Assembly (NCBI GenBank): GCA_033283265.1
Contig: JAWMQN010000003.1
Span: 124,001 to 188,000 of the forward strand
Origin: Mangrovimicrobium sp033283265
GTDB taxonomy: Bacteria; Pseudomonadota; Gammaproteobacteria; Pseudomonadales; Halieaceae
Direction of reading: 5' to 3'
Length of the DNA: 64,000 nt
The notes beneath the pieces were generated by a model that worked only from the letters and a program-made list of their open reading frames with translations, was not told the origin of the DNA and did not search any database. This document shows positions 25,368 through 33,635 of the stretch, in pieces. The position numbers and the translations under genes are program-made. Numbering within the stretch: the stretch's first letter is position 1; each line of letters starts with the position of its first letter.

Positions 25368-25634
25368 ATGTCCCCTTTGAATGAAGAACAGGCCCGTGCC
25401 TACTGGCGCCGCAACCTGGCGCTGGTGGTCAAGATGTTCGTGATCTGGTTCGTGGTCAGCTACGGCTGCGGCATCCTGCTGGTCGATGTACTCAACGAGA
25501 TTCGTATTGGCGGCTACAAGCTGGGCTTCTGGTTCGCCCAACAGGGCTCCATCTACGTATTCGTGGTACTGATTTTCTACTACGCCCGCAAAATGGCCGC
25601 GCTGGACCGTGAGTTCGGCGTGGACGAAGACTAG
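25368..25634 (+). CDS. DUF4212 small subunit of a sodium/solute symporter
   Basis: An 88-residue protein with two membrane segments (about 22-42 and 55-78) preceded by the typical ARAYWRRNL motif. DUF4212 proteins are almost always encoded directly upstream of a VC_2705/ActP-type sodium:solute symporter, as here (11-bp gap). GAGGAG lies 7-12 nt before the ATG. It is thought to be an accessory membrane subunit. Confidence 0.88.
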   Translation: MSPLNEEQARAYWRRNLALVVKMFVIWFVVSYGCGILLVDVLNEIRIGGYKLGFWFAQQGSIYVFVVLIFYYARKMAALDREFGVDED

Positions 25635-25645
25635 GAGGCTCTGAC

Positions 25646-27376
25646 ATGGACCTGCGAACCCTGACCTACATCGTGGTGGGCGCCAGCTTCGCCCTCTACA
25701 TCGGCATCGCCATCTGGGCGCGTGCCGGCTCGACCAAGGACTTCTATGTCGCCGGCGGCGGCATCCACCCGATCCAGAACGGCATGGCCACGGCGGCCGA
25801 CTGGATGTCCGCGGCCTCGTTCATCTCCATGGCCGGCCTGATCGCCTTCATGGGTTACGGCGGCTCGGTCTTCCTGATGGGCTGGACCGGCGGCTACGTG
25901 ATCCTGGCGATGCTGCTCGCCCCCTACCTGCGCAAGTACGGCAAGTTCACCGTGCCCGAGTTCATCGGTGACCGCTACTACTCGAAAGCGGCGCGGGCGG
26001 TGGCGGTGGTCTGCCTGATCATCTGCTCGGTGACCTACGTTATCGGCCAGATGAAAGGCGTCGGCGTGGCCTTCTCCCGCTTCCTCGAGGTGGACTACGA
26101 CACCGGCCTCTACGTCGGCATGGTGATCGTGTTCTTCTACGCGGTACTCGGCGGCATGAAGGGCATCACCTACACCCAGATCGCCCAGTACTGCGTGCTG
26201 ATCCTCGCCTACACCGTACCGGCGATCTTCATCAGCCTGCAGCTGACCGGCAACCCGCTGCCGCAGCTCGGCCTCGGCAGCACCATGGCCGGCAGCGACG
26301 TCTACCTGCTCGACCGGCTGGACCAGGTGGTGACCGACCTCGGCTTCGCCGAGTACACGACCAGCGCGCGACTGTCGATGCTCAACATGTTCGCCTACAC
26401 CGCCTCGCTGATGATCGGCACCGCGGGTCTGCCCCACGTGATCATCCGCTTCTTCACCGTACCCAAGGTGAAGGACGCCCGCTCCTCCGCTGGCTGGGCC
26501 CTGGTGTTCATCGCCATCCTCTACACCACTGCGCCCGCAGTGGCCGGCATGGCCCGCCTCAACCTGATGCAGACCATCGAGCCGACCCCGGGCAACTACC
26601 TCGCCTACGACGAGCGCCCGCAGTGGTTCAAGAACTGGGAGAAAACCGGCCTGCTCGGCTTCGAGGACAAGAACGGCGACGGCCTGATCCAGTACACCTC
26701 GAATGCCGAAACCAACGAGATGGTGAAGATCGACAACGACATCATGGTCCTGGCCAACCCGGAAATCGCCCGCCTGCCCAACTGGATCATCGCCCTGGTG
26801 GCTGCCGGCGGCCTGGCTGCGGCGCTGTCCACCGCGGCGGGACTGTTGCTGGCGATCTCCTCGGCGATCTCCCACGACCTGCTCAAGGGCATGATCGCGC
26901 CCAACATCTCCGAGAAGGCGGAGCTGAACGCCAGCCGGGTAGCGATGGCCTTCGCCATCGTCGGCGCCGGCTACCTCGGCCTCAACCCGCCGGGCTTTGC
27001 CGCCGGTACGGTGGCCCTGGCCTTCGGTCTCGCCGCCTCGTCGATCTTCCCGGCACTGATGATGGGGATCTTCTCCACCCACGTGAACAAGGAAGGGGCG
27101 ATCGCGGGCATGGTGGCCGGTATCGGCGTGACCCTGTTCTACGTGTTCCAGCACAAGGGCATCATGTTCATTCCCGGCACCGCCTTCCTCGGCGACACCC
27201 CGGAGAACTGGTTCATGGGTATCGAGCCCAACGCCTTCGGCGTGGTCGGCGCCATCGTGAACTTTGCGGTAGCCTTCGGCATATCGCGGGTCACCGCGGA
27301 GCCGCCCGAGTCGGTGCGCGAACTGGTGGAACACATCCGCATCCCGGTCGGCGCCGCTGCCGCCCAGGACCACTGA
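25646..27376 (+). CDS. ActP/VC_2705-type sodium:solute symporter for acetate or other short carboxylates
   Basis: A 576-residue, 12-13-helix transporter of the SSS family. FYVAGGGIHPIQNGMATAADWMSAASFI and the later AALSTAAGLLLAISSAISHDL match ActP-like permeases. It follows DUF4212 by 11 bp with AGGAGG before its ATG and is predicted to be induced through the CrbS/CrbR system. It brings in the acid that AcsA or PrpE then activates. Confidence 0.88.
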   Translation: MDLRTLTYIVVGASFALYIGIAIWARAGSTKDFYVAGGGIHPIQNGMATAADWMSAASFISMAGLIAFMGYGGSVFLMGWTGGYVILAMLLAPYLRKYGKFTVPEFIGDRYYSKAARAVAVVCLIICSVTYVIGQMKGVGVAFSRFLEVDYDTGLYVGMVIVFFYAVLGGMKGITYTQIAQYCVLILAYTVPAIFISLQLTGNPLPQLGLGSTMAGSDVYLLDRLDQVVTDLGFAEYTTSARLSMLNMFAYTASLMIGTAGLPHVIIRFFTVPKVKDARSSAGWALVFIAILYTTAPAVAGMARLNLMQTIEPTPGNYLAYDERPQWFKNWEKTGLLGFEDKNGDGLIQYTSNAETNEMVKIDNDIMVLANPEIARLPNWIIALVAAGGLAAALSTAAGLLLAISSAISHDLLKGMIAPNISEKAELNASRVAMAFAIVGAGYLGLNPPGFAAGTVALAFGLAASSIFPALMMGIFSTHVNKEGAIAGMVAGIGVTLFYVFQHKGIMFIPGTAFLGDTPENWFMGIEPNAFGVVGAIVNFAVAFGISRVTAEPPESVRELVEHIRIPVGAAAAQDH

Positions 27377-27399
27377 AGCAAGCCTGAGGAGCAACTGAC

Positions 27400-27870
27400 A
27401 TGCTGCTGACCAACAAACACGTCGTCGTCGCCCTGTTGGTTGCTCCGATTCTTTCCGTCCTGGCCTGGTTTGCCGTCGGCAACCTGATCGGCGAACAGCC
27501 CCACGCCGCGCTACCCGGCCAGGTCTACTCACTGCTGGAAAAAAGCAACTGCCGCTACGAGAGCGGCGCCTGCGACCTGGTCAACGGCGACATCAACCTG
27601 CAACTGAAGGTGCTGAACAGCGCGGCCTCGCCGCTGCTGGAACTGCAGTCCAATGTCAGCCTGCAGGCGGTCGCGATCGCCGTGGTCCCCGAGGGCGCGG
27701 GCGATGAAATCCCGCCGCAAACCATGCGCAGCGTCAGTGGCGACAACACCCTCTGGCAACTGCCACTGGCCGCGCCGCTTGCCGAGGGCGAACGCCTGCG
27801 GCTGGTTGCGGTAACCCCGGATAACCGCTTTACTGCCGAAACCTCCACCCGTTTCAGCCGTAAGGGCTGA
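27400..27870 (+). CDS. Small membrane-anchored periplasmic protein of the symporter operon, unknown function
   Basis: A 156-residue protein with one N-terminal membrane segment (VVVALLVAPILSVLAWFAVGNLIG) and a ~120-residue beta-rich extracytoplasmic domain with two cysteines (CRYESGACDL). I do not recognise the family. It starts 23 bp after the symporter gene with TGAGGAG upstream and is followed by a strong terminator, so it closes the operon DUF4212-symporter-this gene. A role in symporter assembly or regulation is inference. Confidence 0.75.
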   Translation: MLLTNKHVVVALLVAPILSVLAWFAVGNLIGEQPHAALPGQVYSLLEKSNCRYESGACDLVNGDINLQLKVLNSAASPLLELQSNVSLQAVAIAVVPEGAGDEIPPQTMRSVSGDNTLWQLPLAAPLAEGERLRLVAVTPDNRFTAETSTRFSRKG

Positions 27871-27886
27871 GCGGAAGGTCCCACTT

Positions 27887-27910
27887 GGGGCGCTGGTCGC
27901 CCCTTTTTTT
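27887..27910 (+). terminator. Rho-independent terminator of the symporter operon
   Basis: GGGGCG/CGCCCC stem with a CTGGT loop, followed by seven T residues (27904-27910). Confidence 0.88.
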
Positions 27911-27937
27911 CAGCCGGGTTTTGGGAGACAGCAAGGC

Positions 27938-29827
27938 ATGTCGTCTTCACAGGAACAAGCAGCCAGCACGCCCTCGACGGCGCCCCTCTCCCCGGAATTG
28001 CAGGCGGTGGCGGAATTCCTCGCCCAGACCCTGCCCTTCAACACACTCGACCCCCTTACCCTGAGCCGGGCCGCGGCCACGCTCGAGGTCGTCTATTACC
28101 GCCACGGCGAACAGCTCACGGCACAGGATGGCGGCGGCCTGCGGGTAGTCCGCAGCGGCGCGGTGGATTTGCGCAACAGTGACAACAAGCTGCTCGACCG
28201 CCTCGGCGAGGGCGAACACTTCCACCTCGAGCGGCTGAGCAATGCCAATGGCGATGCCGTCACCGCCAACGTGATCGAGGACGCCCTCGTCTACCTGCTA
28301 CCGGACAGCACCTACACCCGCCTGCGCGAGGCCAACCGCGATTTCGACCGCTACTTCCACACCCAGCGCAGCCGTCGCCTGCGCCGCGCCGCCCGCTACG
28401 AGCCGCAGCCCCACCTGATGGCCCAGCCGGTGGAGAACGTCATGAGCCGCGACCTGCTGACCATCACCCCGGAGCAGTCGATCCAGTCGGCGGCGCAGGT
28501 GATGAGCGTGCGGCGGGTGTCCTCCGCCTTCGTCACCGAGGGCGAGAAACTTGTCGGCGTGGTCACCGACCGCGACCTGCGCGAGCGGGTGCTGGCGGCG
28601 GCCCGCTCGCCGGAGGCCCCGGTGCGCGAGATCATGACCCCCGAGCCGCACCAGATCACCGCCCAGGCCAGCCTCTTCGAGGCCGTACTGACCATGACCA
28701 GCAACGGCTGCCACCATCTGCCGGTGATGGACGACAACCGCCTCGTGGGAGTGATCACCACCTCGGACCTGATGCTGGCGCGCCGCGACGACCCGGTCTA
28801 CCTGGTGCAGCACATCTCCCGCCAGGAGAGTGTGGAGGGCATCAGGGAGTTGCTCACCGGCGGACCCACGCTGGTCGCCCAGTGGGTCAACGCCGGCGTG
28901 CGCGCGCGGCAGATCAGCCGGGTGCTCACCGCGGTCAGCGACGCCATCACCCTGCGCCTGCTGCAACTGGCCGAGGCGCAGCTGGGCCCGCCGCCAGTGC
29001 CCTACTGCTGGGTCGGCTTCGGCTCCCAGGGCCGCCAGGAGCAGCTGCTCGGGGCGGACCAGGACAACGGGCTGATCCTCGACAACAGCGTGCGCCCCGA
29101 GCACGACGCCTACTTCAAGGCCCTGGCGAATTTCGTCTGCGACGGCCTCAACACCTGTGGCTACCCCTACTGCAACGGCGGCATCATGGCGACCACCGAC
29201 CGCTGGCGCCGGCCGCTCTCCGGCTGGCGCGAGGAAGTGCTCGGCTGGGCCCGCGCGCCGACCCCGGACGCGGTGATGCGCGTCTCCATTTTCTTCGACC
29301 TGCGCGCCATCCACGGCGACGCCGAGCTGTGCCGGCAGCTGCAGCAGACCATGCTCGACAGCGCCTCGCGCAACAGCATCTTCCTCGCCGCGCTGGCCGC
29401 CAACGCCCTCGACAGCCCGGCGCCGCTGGGCATCTTCCGCCGCTTCGTGGTCGAGCGCGACGGCCAGCACCGCGACAGCCTCGACCTGAAGAAGCACGGC
29501 GTGATGCCGCTGACCGACATCGTCCGCCTGCACGCCCTGCGCCACGCCATCACCGCGGTGAACACCGACGAGCGCCTGCGCGCGCTGGAACAGTGCGGCG
29601 CTATCGCCAAGAAGGACGCGCGCAACCTCACCGACGCCCTGCACTGCCTGCAGCGCATGCGCCTGCAACACCAGGCCGACCTGCTGCTGGGCGGCGAGCA
29701 ACTGAGCAACTTCATCAACCCGCGCAGCCTCTCGAAGATGGCCCGGGAACAGCTGCGCGACGCCTTCTCCATCATCCACGACGCCCAGAGCGGCGTGCGC
29801 CTGCAGTACCGGGCGGGGCTGGGTTGA
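27938..29827 (+). CDS. cNMP-binding/CBS/DUF294 nucleotidyltransferase-like protein
   Basis: A 629-residue protein. Domains in order: a cyclic-nucleotide-binding-like fold (about 25-150), a CBS pair (about 165-285; MSRDLLTITPEQSIQSAAQVM and IMTPEPHQITAQ), a DUF294 nucleotidyltransferase-like domain with GSQGRQEQLLGADQDNGLI (about 360-380), and the DUF294 C-terminal helical domain. Such proteins usually sit beside SSS acetate symporters and a DnaQ-like exonuclease, as here. They are proposed signal transducers sensing adenylates, but their biochemical output is not established. A terminator separates it from the symporter, so it has its own promoter. Confidence 0.85.
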   Translation: MSSSQEQAASTPSTAPLSPELQAVAEFLAQTLPFNTLDPLTLSRAAATLEVVYYRHGEQLTAQDGGGLRVVRSGAVDLRNSDNKLLDRLGEGEHFHLERLSNANGDAVTANVIEDALVYLLPDSTYTRLREANRDFDRYFHTQRSRRLRRAARYEPQPHLMAQPVENVMSRDLLTITPEQSIQSAAQVMSVRRVSSAFVTEGEKLVGVVTDRDLRERVLAAARSPEAPVREIMTPEPHQITAQASLFEAVLTMTSNGCHHLPVMDDNRLVGVITTSDLMLARRDDPVYLVQHISRQESVEGIRELLTGGPTLVAQWVNAGVRARQISRVLTAVSDAITLRLLQLAEAQLGPPPVPYCWVGFGSQGRQEQLLGADQDNGLILDNSVRPEHDAYFKALANFVCDGLNTCGYPYCNGGIMATTDRWRRPLSGWREEVLGWARAPTPDAVMRVSIFFDLRAIHGDAELCRQLQQTMLDSASRNSIFLAALAANALDSPAPLGIFRRFVVERDGQHRDSLDLKKHGVMPLTDIVRLHALRHAITAVNTDERLRALEQCGAIAKKDARNLTDALHCLQRMRLQHQADLLLGGEQLSNFINPRSLSKMAREQLRDAFSIIHDAQSGVRLQYRAGLG

Positions 29828-29860
29828 GGTGGGGCGAGGGGTGAAGAGGGTCCAGGCTTG

Positions 29861-30547
29861 ATGTGGAGCCTGCGCTGGCGCCGCCTGCGCTACCGCCGGC
29901 GGGCCGCCGGCACGCCTCTCGCAGACTGCTGGGCGGCGCCACTGCCGCAGACCCGCAAGCTGTGGCAGAGCCAGCCCTACCTCGTCTGCGACGCGGAGAT
30001 GTCATCCCTCGAACTACACGAGGGCGAACTGCTCAGCCTCGGCTGGGTCGCCATCGACAACGGCAGAATCACCCTCGGCTCGGCTGAACACCACCTCGTG
30101 GCCACCAGTGACAGCGTCGGCCAGAGCGCGGGCATCCACCAGCTGCGCGACTGCGACCTGGAGGGCGCCGAAGACGAGGCGCAGGTGATGCAGCGCTTCT
30201 GCGCCGCGGCAAAGGGGCGGATTCTCGTCTTCCACCACGCGCCGCTGGACCTCGCCTACCTCAACCGCGCCAGCAAGCGGCATTTTGGCGTGCCCCTGCT
30301 GCTGCCCCACCTCGATACCCTGGCGCTGGAACGGCGCCGCCTGCAGCGCAAGGACGAGCTACCCCGCAAGGGGCAACTGACCCTGGCCGGGTGCCGGCGG
30401 CACTATGGCTTGCCGGATTATCCCGTGCACAACGCGCTGGTGGATGCGCTGGCGACGGCGGAGCTTTTTCTCGCAGTTGCAGGGTATCGGGGGGGGCTGG
30501 ATGCGGCGGGGAATTGCCAGCCGGCACGGCTTGGGGAGTTGCTTTAG
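29861..30547 (+). CDS. DnaQ-like 3'-5' exonuclease
   Basis: ATG 29861 gives 228 aa. DEDD-family motifs: DAEMSSL (Exo I DxE), FHHAPLDLAYL (Exo II, with Leu where HNAxFD usually has Phe) and HNALVDALATAEL (Exo III). It resembles the Pol III epsilon-type exonuclease commonly paired with DUF294/CBS proteins next to acetate symporters. It starts 33 bp after the DUF294 gene and is probably co-transcribed. The biological substrate is unknown. Confidence 0.82.
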   Translation: MWSLRWRRLRYRRRAAGTPLADCWAAPLPQTRKLWQSQPYLVCDAEMSSLELHEGELLSLGWVAIDNGRITLGSAEHHLVATSDSVGQSAGIHQLRDCDLEGAEDEAQVMQRFCAAAKGRILVFHHAPLDLAYLNRASKRHFGVPLLLPHLDTLALERRRLQRKDELPRKGQLTLAGCRRHYGLPDYPVHNALVDALATAELFLAVAGYRGGLDAAGNCQPARLGELL

Positions 30548-30969
30548 TAATCCCTGCTTTGCCTGTCGCAACGTTGGTTCTGTCCTCCAGCTACTTCCAA
30601 TCCCCCGCGCAGATTTCTGGAAGTATCACCAGCGCTTCCGGGCAGGCCTCGAACCTACAACGCCTGTCTGGTCACAGGAGAGAAGGCCGCGCGGGACCAG
30701 CGCTAGCTTCACCAACGATCAATTCTTCATGGAAGAGAATCAGAACGGTGACTGACGGGGCCTGCGAGGCAGAACGCTGTAATTCGAAGTAAAGCGAACG
30801 GGCAGCGGCTTGCGGTTCTGGCGTAAAATTATTTGACTGTGGATTCCCATATATAGACACGAATTCTGGGCTAGGATGAGTCTATATATAGGCATTCATG
30901 TACAGATAGGGATACAAATGTGTAATACCAGACACGGTGTGCAGCTGTGCACACGCACCATACTTAGCT
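30548..30969. other. Non-coding boundary between core genes and the cassette array
   Basis: No convincing gene. Base composition shifts from GC-rich to AT-rich across this stretch. It holds an inverted repeat (30846-30892), a short hairpin (30937-30954; GTGTGCA/TGCACAC with a GCTG loop) and GTTATGA at 30970, where the first cassette begins. A tRNA T-arm-like sequence near 30642-30658 on the minus strand is not part of a foldable tRNA. Confidence 0.6.
30846..30892. repeat. Inverted repeat upstream of the cassette array
   Basis: CCCATATATAGAC (30846-30858) and GTCTATATATAGG (30880-30892) are inverted copies (12 of 13 positions) separated by 21 bp. It could be an operator, part of an attI-like region or a mobile-element end; the sequence does not decide. 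Confidence 0.6.
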
Positions 30970-30995
30970 GTTATGAGTAAGAAAGGAGTCAGATG

Positions 30996-31319
30996 ATGCC
31001 ACCAATTCCAATAGTAATTTATATGGTTACTTTAATCTCAATGGTGATTTTCTGGTTTGTAGCTATATCAAAGGTATTTAACTACCTGGCAAACAATCAT
31101 CCAGAGGCATTTAAAAATATTGGTAGCCCACATGTAATTGCCAATAATACACCTCAAAATGGCATCAAATCATTACGTTACTTACTTGGCTCTGGCCACA
31201 AAGAGCTTAATGATGGCTTTCTAAATTCAAAGTGTGCTTTTCTAAAAAAATTTTTTATTAGCTACATGGTAATATTGTGTTTACCTATATTGGTAGTCTC
31301 AATTGCTGCAAACTCATAA
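30996..31319 (+). CDS. Cassette 1: small two-helix membrane protein, unknown
   Basis: ATG 30996 is favoured over 30993 by the spacing of AAAGGAG (30982-30988). The protein is about 107 aa with a hydrophobic helix at each end (IVIYMVTLISMVIFWFVAI and ISYMVILCLPILVVSIAA) and a charged middle with LRYLLGSGHKELND. The layout recalls UspB-type universal stress membrane proteins, but similarity is too weak for an assignment. Its stop codon lies inside attC1. Confidence 0.75.
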   Translation: MPPIPIVIYMVTLISMVIFWFVAISKVFNYLANNHPEAFKNIGSPHVIANNTPQNGIKSLRYLLGSGHKELNDGFLNSKCAFLKKFFISYMVILCLPILVVSIAANS

Positions 31320-31397
31320 CAAGGCGGTGTTGTCGCCTTCGGCTGGGACTGCCATTCCGCTGACGCTACATGTCAGCCCCAAACCGCGGCGTTAGGT
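31314..31397 (+). repeat. attC1
   Basis: From TCATAAC to GTTAGGT (84 bp), with a TGTTGTCGCCTTCGG core also found in attC5. The 3' box GTTAGGT is a full GTTRRRY match. Confidence 0.85.
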
Positions 31398-31401
31398 GCC
31401 T

Positions 31402-31680
31402 ATGCCGTCGCACATTGAGACATATAATCATCAAGGACGAATCGGAGTGATGATTGAGTTTAAATGTGAAGATGACTTTGCCTTGCGTACGGCAGAGTTC
31501 AAAAATTTTGCACATCAACTAGCGCTTCATATCGCGGCCAGCGGTAAAACTGATCAGCCTCTTGTTTCCCAGGCCTGGTTCAATGATCCATCACTCAGAG
31601 TCACTGATAAGTTCAGAGAAATATCTGAAACGCTCGGAGTCAAAGTTTCAGTGCCAAGGTATGAGTACTATGCAGTGTAA
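31402..31680 (+). CDS. Cassette 2: truncated elongation factor Ts-like protein
   Basis: A 92-residue protein. GRIGVMIEFKCEDDFALRTA and EFKNFAHQLALHIAAS match the EF-Ts core GRIGVLVEVNCETDFVARN...LHIAA, and the C-terminal DPSLRVTDKF and LGVKVSVPRYEYYAV match the family's KDPSxTVxExL and LGENIxVRRFxRFEV. The N-terminal UBA-like domain and TDFPGVGK-type nucleotide-exchange region are absent, and about half of the core is missing, so it is unlikely to be a full exchange factor. It may bind EF-Tu or mimic EF-Ts. ATG 31402 is 4 bp after attC1; the stop lies just before attC2. Confidence 0.75.
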   Translation: MPSHIETYNHQGRIGVMIEFKCEDDFALRTAEFKNFAHQLALHIAASGKTDQPLVSQAWFNDPSLRVTDKFREISETLGVKVSVPRYEYYAV

Positions 31681-31683
31681 AGC

Positions 31684-31770
31684 ACCTAACAAGAACCGGC
31701 AGTTCGCCCCTACGGGGCCGGACGCCAAAACCGCTGCGCGTTTTTGGCGCCGCTGCGGCAAGCGTTAAAT
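31684..31770 (+). repeat. attC2
   Basis: ACCTAAC to GTTAAAT (87 bp). Both end boxes match the RYYYAAC/GTTRRRY consensus fully and are complementary over most positions; internal arms include CCGGCAGTTCGCCCCTACGG. Confidence 0.9.
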
Positions 31771-31781
31771 TTCAAGGAAGC

Positions 31782-32582
31782 ATGGTGCAGGAATCACGAA
31801 AGTTACAAGATTTCTTGATAGAAAGGCCCAGACCTAAAGGCATAGATGTTTTATGTGGTCTGCAGCATTTTGCAATCATTACTTATGCTGTTCCCGCTGA
31901 TAGGTTTCAAGGGATATTTCCTGAGAGGTTTCGACTGGATACAGTTGAAGTTGATGGGCAAGAAATGGGGCTAATATCGGTAGTCCCGTTTATTGATGTC
32001 GATTTTACTTCAGCGGTTTTCCCATTCCCCAAATTTACGATGGGACAGACAAACTACCGAATCTACATAATCGACACTGAAACTGGCGAGCGATGTGTGT
32101 GGTTCCTTGGCACGACTCTAGATTCTTGGACGCTCGCAGTACCTAGATACCTATGGAACCTTCCTTGGCATTCAGGGAAAGTTAGTTTCGATTGCGCGAT
32201 AAACGAAATATCTGGCTTGTACGATAAATATCACATGGAAACGACTTCAAGTTGGGCAGAAGCCTCGGTCAGCCTGACTCAGGACGAATCCGATCAGTTA
32301 AATTTTCCTGGTTTTCCTGATATTGAATCCGCTCTAGTTTACTTGACACACCCTTTGGCAGGCTTCTATTACCGTAGAGATGGAAAGCTAGGAACATATC
32401 GAGTGTGGCATAAAGAGCTTGAAGTTAAGCCTGCTAAATTAGAATCGGCTAAGTTTAAGCTTCTATCCAATCTCGGCATTGTTAATCAGTCCGAGCAAAG
32501 TTCGCCATACAGTGTGTTAATCGAGCCACTAAATGAGTTTACTATTTATTTGCCACCAACCGTCATTGGGAAAAAAATTTAA
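31782..32582 (+). CDS. Cassette 3: DUF2071-like protein
   Basis: A 266-residue soluble protein. HFAIITYAVPADRFQGIFPERFRLDTVEVDGQ followed by MGLISVVPFIDVDF is the signature of the DUF2071/YqjF family, which has an acetoacetate-decarboxylase-like fold and no settled function. AAGGAAG lies just before the ATG. It is complete and large for a cassette gene. The stop codon overlaps attC3. Confidence 0.75.
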   Translation: MVQESRKLQDFLIERPRPKGIDVLCGLQHFAIITYAVPADRFQGIFPERFRLDTVEVDGQEMGLISVVPFIDVDFTSAVFPFPKFTMGQTNYRIYIIDTETGERCVWFLGTTLDSWTLAVPRYLWNLPWHSGKVSFDCAINEISGLYDKYHMETTSSWAEASVSLTQDESDQLNFPGFPDIESALVYLTHPLAGFYYRRDGKLGTYRVWHKELEVKPAKLESAKFKLLSNLGIVNQSEQSSPYSVLIEPLNEFTIYLPPTVIGKKI

Positions 32583-32636
32583 CAAGTCAAAGCACGCGGA
32601 CGCAGCAAGGCTGCGCCGGTGTTTGAGGCGTTATGT
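32577..32636 (+). repeat. attC3
   Basis: ATTTAAC to GTTATGT (60 bp), the shortest of the six and close to the classical 59-base-element length; a central GACGCAGC/GCTGCGCC arm pair is visible. Confidence 0.85.
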
Positions 32637-32654
32637 GTCTGAAGGCAACGCGCT

Positions 32655-33077
32655 ATGACAGTAGAAGTTATGTTTTACGTAATAATTGGGATGCTGGCCC
32701 TGATACTACTGCTTCAGATTATCAATATGAGAATTCAAAGCTCAGCTGTAGAAGCGTTGACCGAAGCAAATCGAGAGATAGCTAGGAAGAAGCAAGCAAA
32801 GAACTATGATATTGCAGAATTACTTGAGGAGAATGCCTATCAGAAGGCACTAGCCCTGTCTGAAAAGAGGCTAGCTGCCACACCAGAGGATGCGGCACTT
32901 CTATGGTACCGGGGAGTAGCAGCATACCATCTAAGCGACTGGGAGAAGGCAAGGGAGTCGTTTAGTCGTTCAGTAAGCATAGAACCACTCTACAGGAAGA
33001 ACTTGGAATCTTACCTTGAGGTAATCGAGGAAAAAATTGGTACTTTGAAAACACATAACAAGCACGGGCAGCAGTGA
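32655..33077 (+). CDS. Cassette 4: membrane-anchored TPR protein
   Basis: A 140-residue protein with an N-terminal membrane helix (VMFYVIIGMLALILLLQIINM), a short coiled coil and about two tetratricopeptide-type helical pairs (ALALSEKRLAATPEDAALLWYRGVAAYHLSDWEKARESFSRSVSIEP). Such proteins scaffold protein complexes at the membrane. The last eight codons lie inside attC4, so the C-terminus is encoded by the recombination site. Confidence 0.78.
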   Translation: MTVEVMFYVIIGMLALILLLQIINMRIQSSAVEALTEANREIARKKQAKNYDIAELLEENAYQKALALSEKRLAATPEDAALLWYRGVAAYHLSDWEKARESFSRSVSIEPLYRKNLESYLEVIEEKIGTLKTHNKHGQQ

Positions 33078-33131
33078 CGCCCAACCAGCCGCTCCGCGTC
33101 TGGCCGGTCGCCCCTGCCGTGAGCGTTAAGT
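33053..33131 (+). repeat. attC4
   Basis: ACATAAC to GTTAAGT (79 bp). The 3' box is a full GTTRRRY match; the 5' box has A in one Y position. It overlaps the end of cassette gene 4. Confidence 0.85.
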
Positions 33132-33138
33132 GATAAAC

Positions 33139-33558
33139 ATGATTTCGAGATTCTTAATAATATTACTATTTGTGGCTCAGAATGCATTTGCTCTGAAGTG
33201 CAGTGAAAATAGTGACTCTGTTCAAGAGCAAGTGAAGTCGGCATCTGAAATATTTGTTGCCTTAATTGTGTCAGCCGAAGCCGATGTGGACTCAAAACCT
33301 ATGAAGTTGTCGGCCAGTTACAAATTAGTTGAAGCCATCAAGGGGCAACCTAAAGTATCTGGCATGTTGATTTCAGAGAAAACAATGGACGGCGTGCAAT
33401 TTACTCCGGGGTTGAAATATTTGGTTGTCTTACACGGTAACAACTATGTTGGCTTTTGTGGTGGCTCCTTAAGACTCGACTTCTATAAGGCACCGTTCAA
33501 AAACGAAGAAGGCACTCATTTAGAAAAAATTAGAGGTCTTGTGCGTGAAAACACTTAA
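33139..33558 (+). CDS. Cassette 5: small secreted protein, unknown
   Basis: ATG 33139 gives 139 aa with a signal peptide (FLIILLFVAQNAFA) and a mature domain of about 120 residues with two cysteines (KCSEN and GFCGG) and alternating beta pattern (LKYLVVLHGNNYVGFCGG). The fold resembles small periplasmic or NTR/TIMP-like domains, but I do not recognise a family. The stop codon is inside attC5. Confidence 0.72.
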   Translation: MISRFLIILLFVAQNAFALKCSENSDSVQEQVKSASEIFVALIVSAEADVDSKPMKLSASYKLVEAIKGQPKVSGMLISEKTMDGVQFTPGLKYLVVLHGNNYVGFCGGSLRLDFYKAPFKNEEGTHLEKIRGLVRENT

Positions 33559-33633
33559 CAAACGCATGTTGTCGCCCTTCGGGCTGGGACGGCCTACACT
33601 GCGTTCCGGCCGCCCCAAACGCGGGCGTTAAGT
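33553..33633 (+). repeat. attC5
   Basis: ACTTAAC to GTTAAGT (81 bp). The end boxes are exact inverted complements and the inner sequence closely resembles attC1 (TGTTGTCGCC, CTGGGAC, CCCCAAA). Confidence 0.9.
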
Positions 33634-33635
33634 GT

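Noticed and set aside
30642..30658. Minus-strand sequence resembling a tRNA T-arm (GTAGG-TTCGAGG-CCTGC)
   Set aside because: No matching acceptor, D-arm or 7-nt anticodon loop could be assembled around it; at most a remnant.
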